In this document: one piece after another, positions 62,237 through 64,000 of the stretch
How positions within the stretch are numbered: position 1 is the first letter of the stretch
How the letters are laid out: each line of letters begins with the position of its first letter
Assembly (NCBI RefSeq): GCF_900289175.1
Contig: NZ_LT985747.1
Coordinates: 4,180,269 to 4,244,268 of the forward strand
Reading direction: 5' to 3'
Source of the DNA: Paenibacillus faecalis
GTDB taxonomy: Bacteria > Bacillota > Bacilli > Paenibacillales > Paenibacillaceae
DNA: 64,000 nt
Made by a program: the position numbers and the translations under genes
Notes under the pieces: model-generated
The model's input: only the letters and a program-made list of their open reading frames with translations
Database searches by the model: none
Told to the model about the DNA's origin: nothing

Positions 62237-64000
62237 TTAATTTTGGGTGACGATTTTATAATAGGCATTCACGGTTATTACATAGTAGAGCAAATAAATA
62301 AAGGTATAAACGCCCATGCAGATGAGAACCGGGACTACCAGATTCATATTTAAAAGATTAGATAAGGCATACAGTGCAACAGAACAGTGGACAATCCCCG
62401 CAATGAGTGGAAGAGCAAATATAAACAGGACCTGCTTCGATATCGTTTTTCGAATTTCTTTTTTGTTCAAACCGATTTTGTTTAAAATCTCATATCTACC
62501 TTTGTCTGAATTGGCCTCGGTTAGTTGTTTAAAATAAATAATACTTCCAGTGGCAGCAAGAAAGACGAGTCCGAGGAAACCACCCATAAAGATCATCAGG
62601 CCCGTAGTTTCCATTCCTCCTGCAAAAGCATCATAGAAGCTTGTGAAGCGCGAGGTTTCGGGAAGCAGCTTATAGACCTCCCCGGTCAGCAGCTTCGCTT
62701 CATCCTGATTCGTAATACCGTAAATCTCGAAGGTCCGCGGCTCCGATGCCAGCTTGGCGTACAGTTCATCACTAACCACGATCGTAAAATAGGCCGTATG
62801 CTGATTCAGGACACTGTATGTTTTCATCGCTTTGAAGGTAATGCTCTCCTGCAGCTTGTCCTGTTCAAGTGTCAGTGTTGACCCCACATATTCAGGCGAC
62901 AAACCTTCCATATAGTAAGGGTCTAAAACAGCGGCTTCATCCGCTTTTAATTCAAGCGTCTCCTTTCGGTTCTGAGCCTTGGTCAGCTTATTGAAATCCT
63001 GATTGGACAGGATTGTAAAGGTCTGGAGCTCGCCCGCATACATCTCTCCCAGCCCTGTTAATTCTGCATCGGCTTCTACAACCGGAACGGAAACATGATA
63101 CAGCAGCTTATGTTCCTTAGATTTCGCTATAGTTTCATCTACTTTTCTGGTCGTGCTGCTGCTGTCCGAAATAAACATCATGCTATTTGGAGTCGCCTCC
63201 AGTGCGTTACTGCGATTACTGTAGTAGAAGCTGTAAGCTGTTCCCACAGCGGTCAATGTCGTTGCACTCAGTACAGCGATAATCGTAAGAGTTCTGGCAT
63301 TGCCCCTCATTCGGTACAACAGCTGCGACGTACCGATGATTCGAACGCCACTGTAGTATCTCTTCTTGTTTCTTTTGGACATTTTCAGCAAAACAACCGT
63401 CAGGGTACTGAACAGTAGGTATGTGCCGACAATGACTGTCAATAGAATCAGTAGAGGAGTTACCATGTACCCCAGCGTCTTCCACACATTGGAATGCAGC
63501 AGATCCTGCATCGCCAGCCAGTATCCGGTACCGATCAAGAAGATCGACAGCACGGCGGTTACCCATGAGGCTTTTGGTTCTTGTTCTCCCATCTGATCTG
63601 CATGGAACAGTTCGATTAATTTAAAGCGATAAATCAGCCTATATCCTTGAAAAGAGGTTACAAGCGTAATTAGCATGAATACGATGACGGTATCGATGAC
63701 CGCTTGTGGTGCGATTGAAAAATTTGCGATGACATCATAACCCATTACCTTCATTAATAGGGCTGCAAAAAGTCTTGAGAGAACAGAGCCAAAAATTAGC
63801 CCGATCAACAGCGCCATCACGCCCATCAGGAAATTTTCATAAAACAGCATGCGCCCGATTTGTTTTTTCCTCACACCCAGCAAGCAATACAGGCCAACCT
63901 CTTTCTTTCGCTTGCGTGTAAAGAACGAATTTGAATACCAAATAAAGATTGCTACAAATACGATCAGCACAACAGCTGCGGCGCTAAAGACAGAGCTGAT
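62237..64000 (-). CDS. BceB-like ABC permease with FtsX domains, partial (cut by right window edge)
   Basis: At least 587 visible residues; the frame remains open at the window end, so the N-terminus is missing. A GTG at 63970 opens an apparent start but is inside a hydrophobic helix and is not the real one. The visible part begins within a helix and the KKEVGLYCLLGVRKKQIGRM loop typical of FtsX-fold permeases. It contains about eight further helices and one long extracellular domain (about residues 270-470), as in BceB/YxdM/VraG permeases for peptide-antibiotic resistance. It should pair with an ATPase beyond the edge. Confidence 0.85.
   Translation of the reverse strand: MSSVFSAAAVVLIVFVAIFIWYSNSFFTRKRKKEVGLYCLLGVRKKQIGRMLFYENFLMGVMALLIGLIFGSVLSRLFAALLMKVMGYDVIANFSIAPQAVIDTVIVFMLITLVTSFQGYRLIYRFKLIELFHADQMGEQEPKASWVTAVLSIFLIGTGYWLAMQDLLHSNVWKTLGYMVTPLLILLTVIVGTYLLFSTLTVVLLKMSKRNKKRYYSGVRIIGTSQLLYRMRGNARTLTIIAVLSATTLTAVGTAYSFYYSNRSNALEATPNSMMFISDSSSTTRKVDETIAKSKEHKLLYHVSVPVVEADAELTGLGEMYAGELQTFTILSNQDFNKLTKAQNRKETLELKADEAAVLDPYYMEGLSPEYVGSTLTLEQDKLQESITFKAMKTYSVLNQHTAYFTIVVSDELYAKLASEPRTFEIYGITNQDEAKLLTGEVYKLLPETSRFTSFYDAFAGGMETTGLMIFMGGFLGLVFLAATGSIIYFKQLTEANSDKGRYEILNKIGLNKKEIRKTISKQVLFIFALPLIAGIVHCSVALYALSNLLNMNLVVPVLICMGVYTFIYLLYYVITVNAYYKIVTQN

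Noticed and set aside
1-64000. CRISPR arrays, tRNA or rRNA genes, insertion sequences and prophage genes
   Set aside because: None was recognised on either strand. The only long direct repeat is the pair at 3587 and 5049, which has no transposase.

Overview
The window looks like chromosomal DNA from a Paenibacillus-like, low-to-moderate GC, Gram-positive spore-former relative (inference). The grounds are AGGAGG-type ribosome binding sites, lipoproteins with Cys lipoboxes, three-repeat SLH cell-surface anchors, PadR, MerR and two-component regulators next to their targets, a very large secreted amylopullulanase, and sugar ABC importers without their own ATPase. No tRNA, rRNA, CRISPR array, insertion sequence or prophage was recognised.

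Layout. 1-635: start of a secreted GH18 chitinase-like protein running off the left edge. 1204-1359: a 27-residue amphipathic peptide gene with its own terminator. 1420-2971: a secreted papain-like (C70/AvrRpt2-type) cysteine peptidase followed by a membrane-anchored partner. 3587-5170: two membrane protein genes bracketed by two diverged copies of a gene 3' end plus terminator. 5279-13610: a cluster for salvage of 5-methylthioribose and/or 5-deoxyribose: RbsABC-type importer, MtnK-like kinase, MtnA-like isomerase, class II aldolase and a DeoR regulator. 13977-14694: uridine kinase. 14731-16994: MerR-controlled ABC-2 transporter. 17027-20770: LysR regulator with a divergent alcohol dehydrogenase and aromatic-type aldehyde dehydrogenase. 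20805-26548: oligopeptide-type ABC importer. 26595-27479: two small tandem ribbon-helix-helix-like proteins and a small convergent gene. 27763-35594: SLH-anchored pullulanase plus alpha-amylase with two cre sites. 35926-37610: PadR and an FtsW/RodA-family protein with a PadR-associated prefix. 37738-43056: small secreted protein, AraC, LysE, MATE, FAD monooxygenase, TetR. 43139-47776: ankyrin lipoprotein, SLH protein and a two-component system. 47927-48868: glutaminase. 48950-55923: sugar importer operon that also encodes an HlyD-type adaptor, followed by a large secreted protein. 56094-59461: HExxH membrane protein with a second two-component system. 59603-64000: M1-type peptidase, YxeA-like protein and a BceB-like permease cut by the right edge.

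How genes work together. The clearest pathway is 5279-13455: import of the pentose, phosphorylation at C1, isomerisation to the ribulose-1-phosphate and aldol cleavage to dihydroxyacetone phosphate plus an aldehyde. Canonical methionine salvage genes (mtnB, mtnW, mtnX, mtnD) are absent from the window, which supports the aldolase route (DHAP shunt). Regulatory elements that fit their neighbours include shared AT-rich motifs in both promoters of that cluster, a 19-bp promoter spacer before the MerR-linked operon, a TetR operator over its own transcription start, cre sites before the amylopullulanase, and TTCGAAA repeats phased at 11 and 33 bp beside a response regulator gene.
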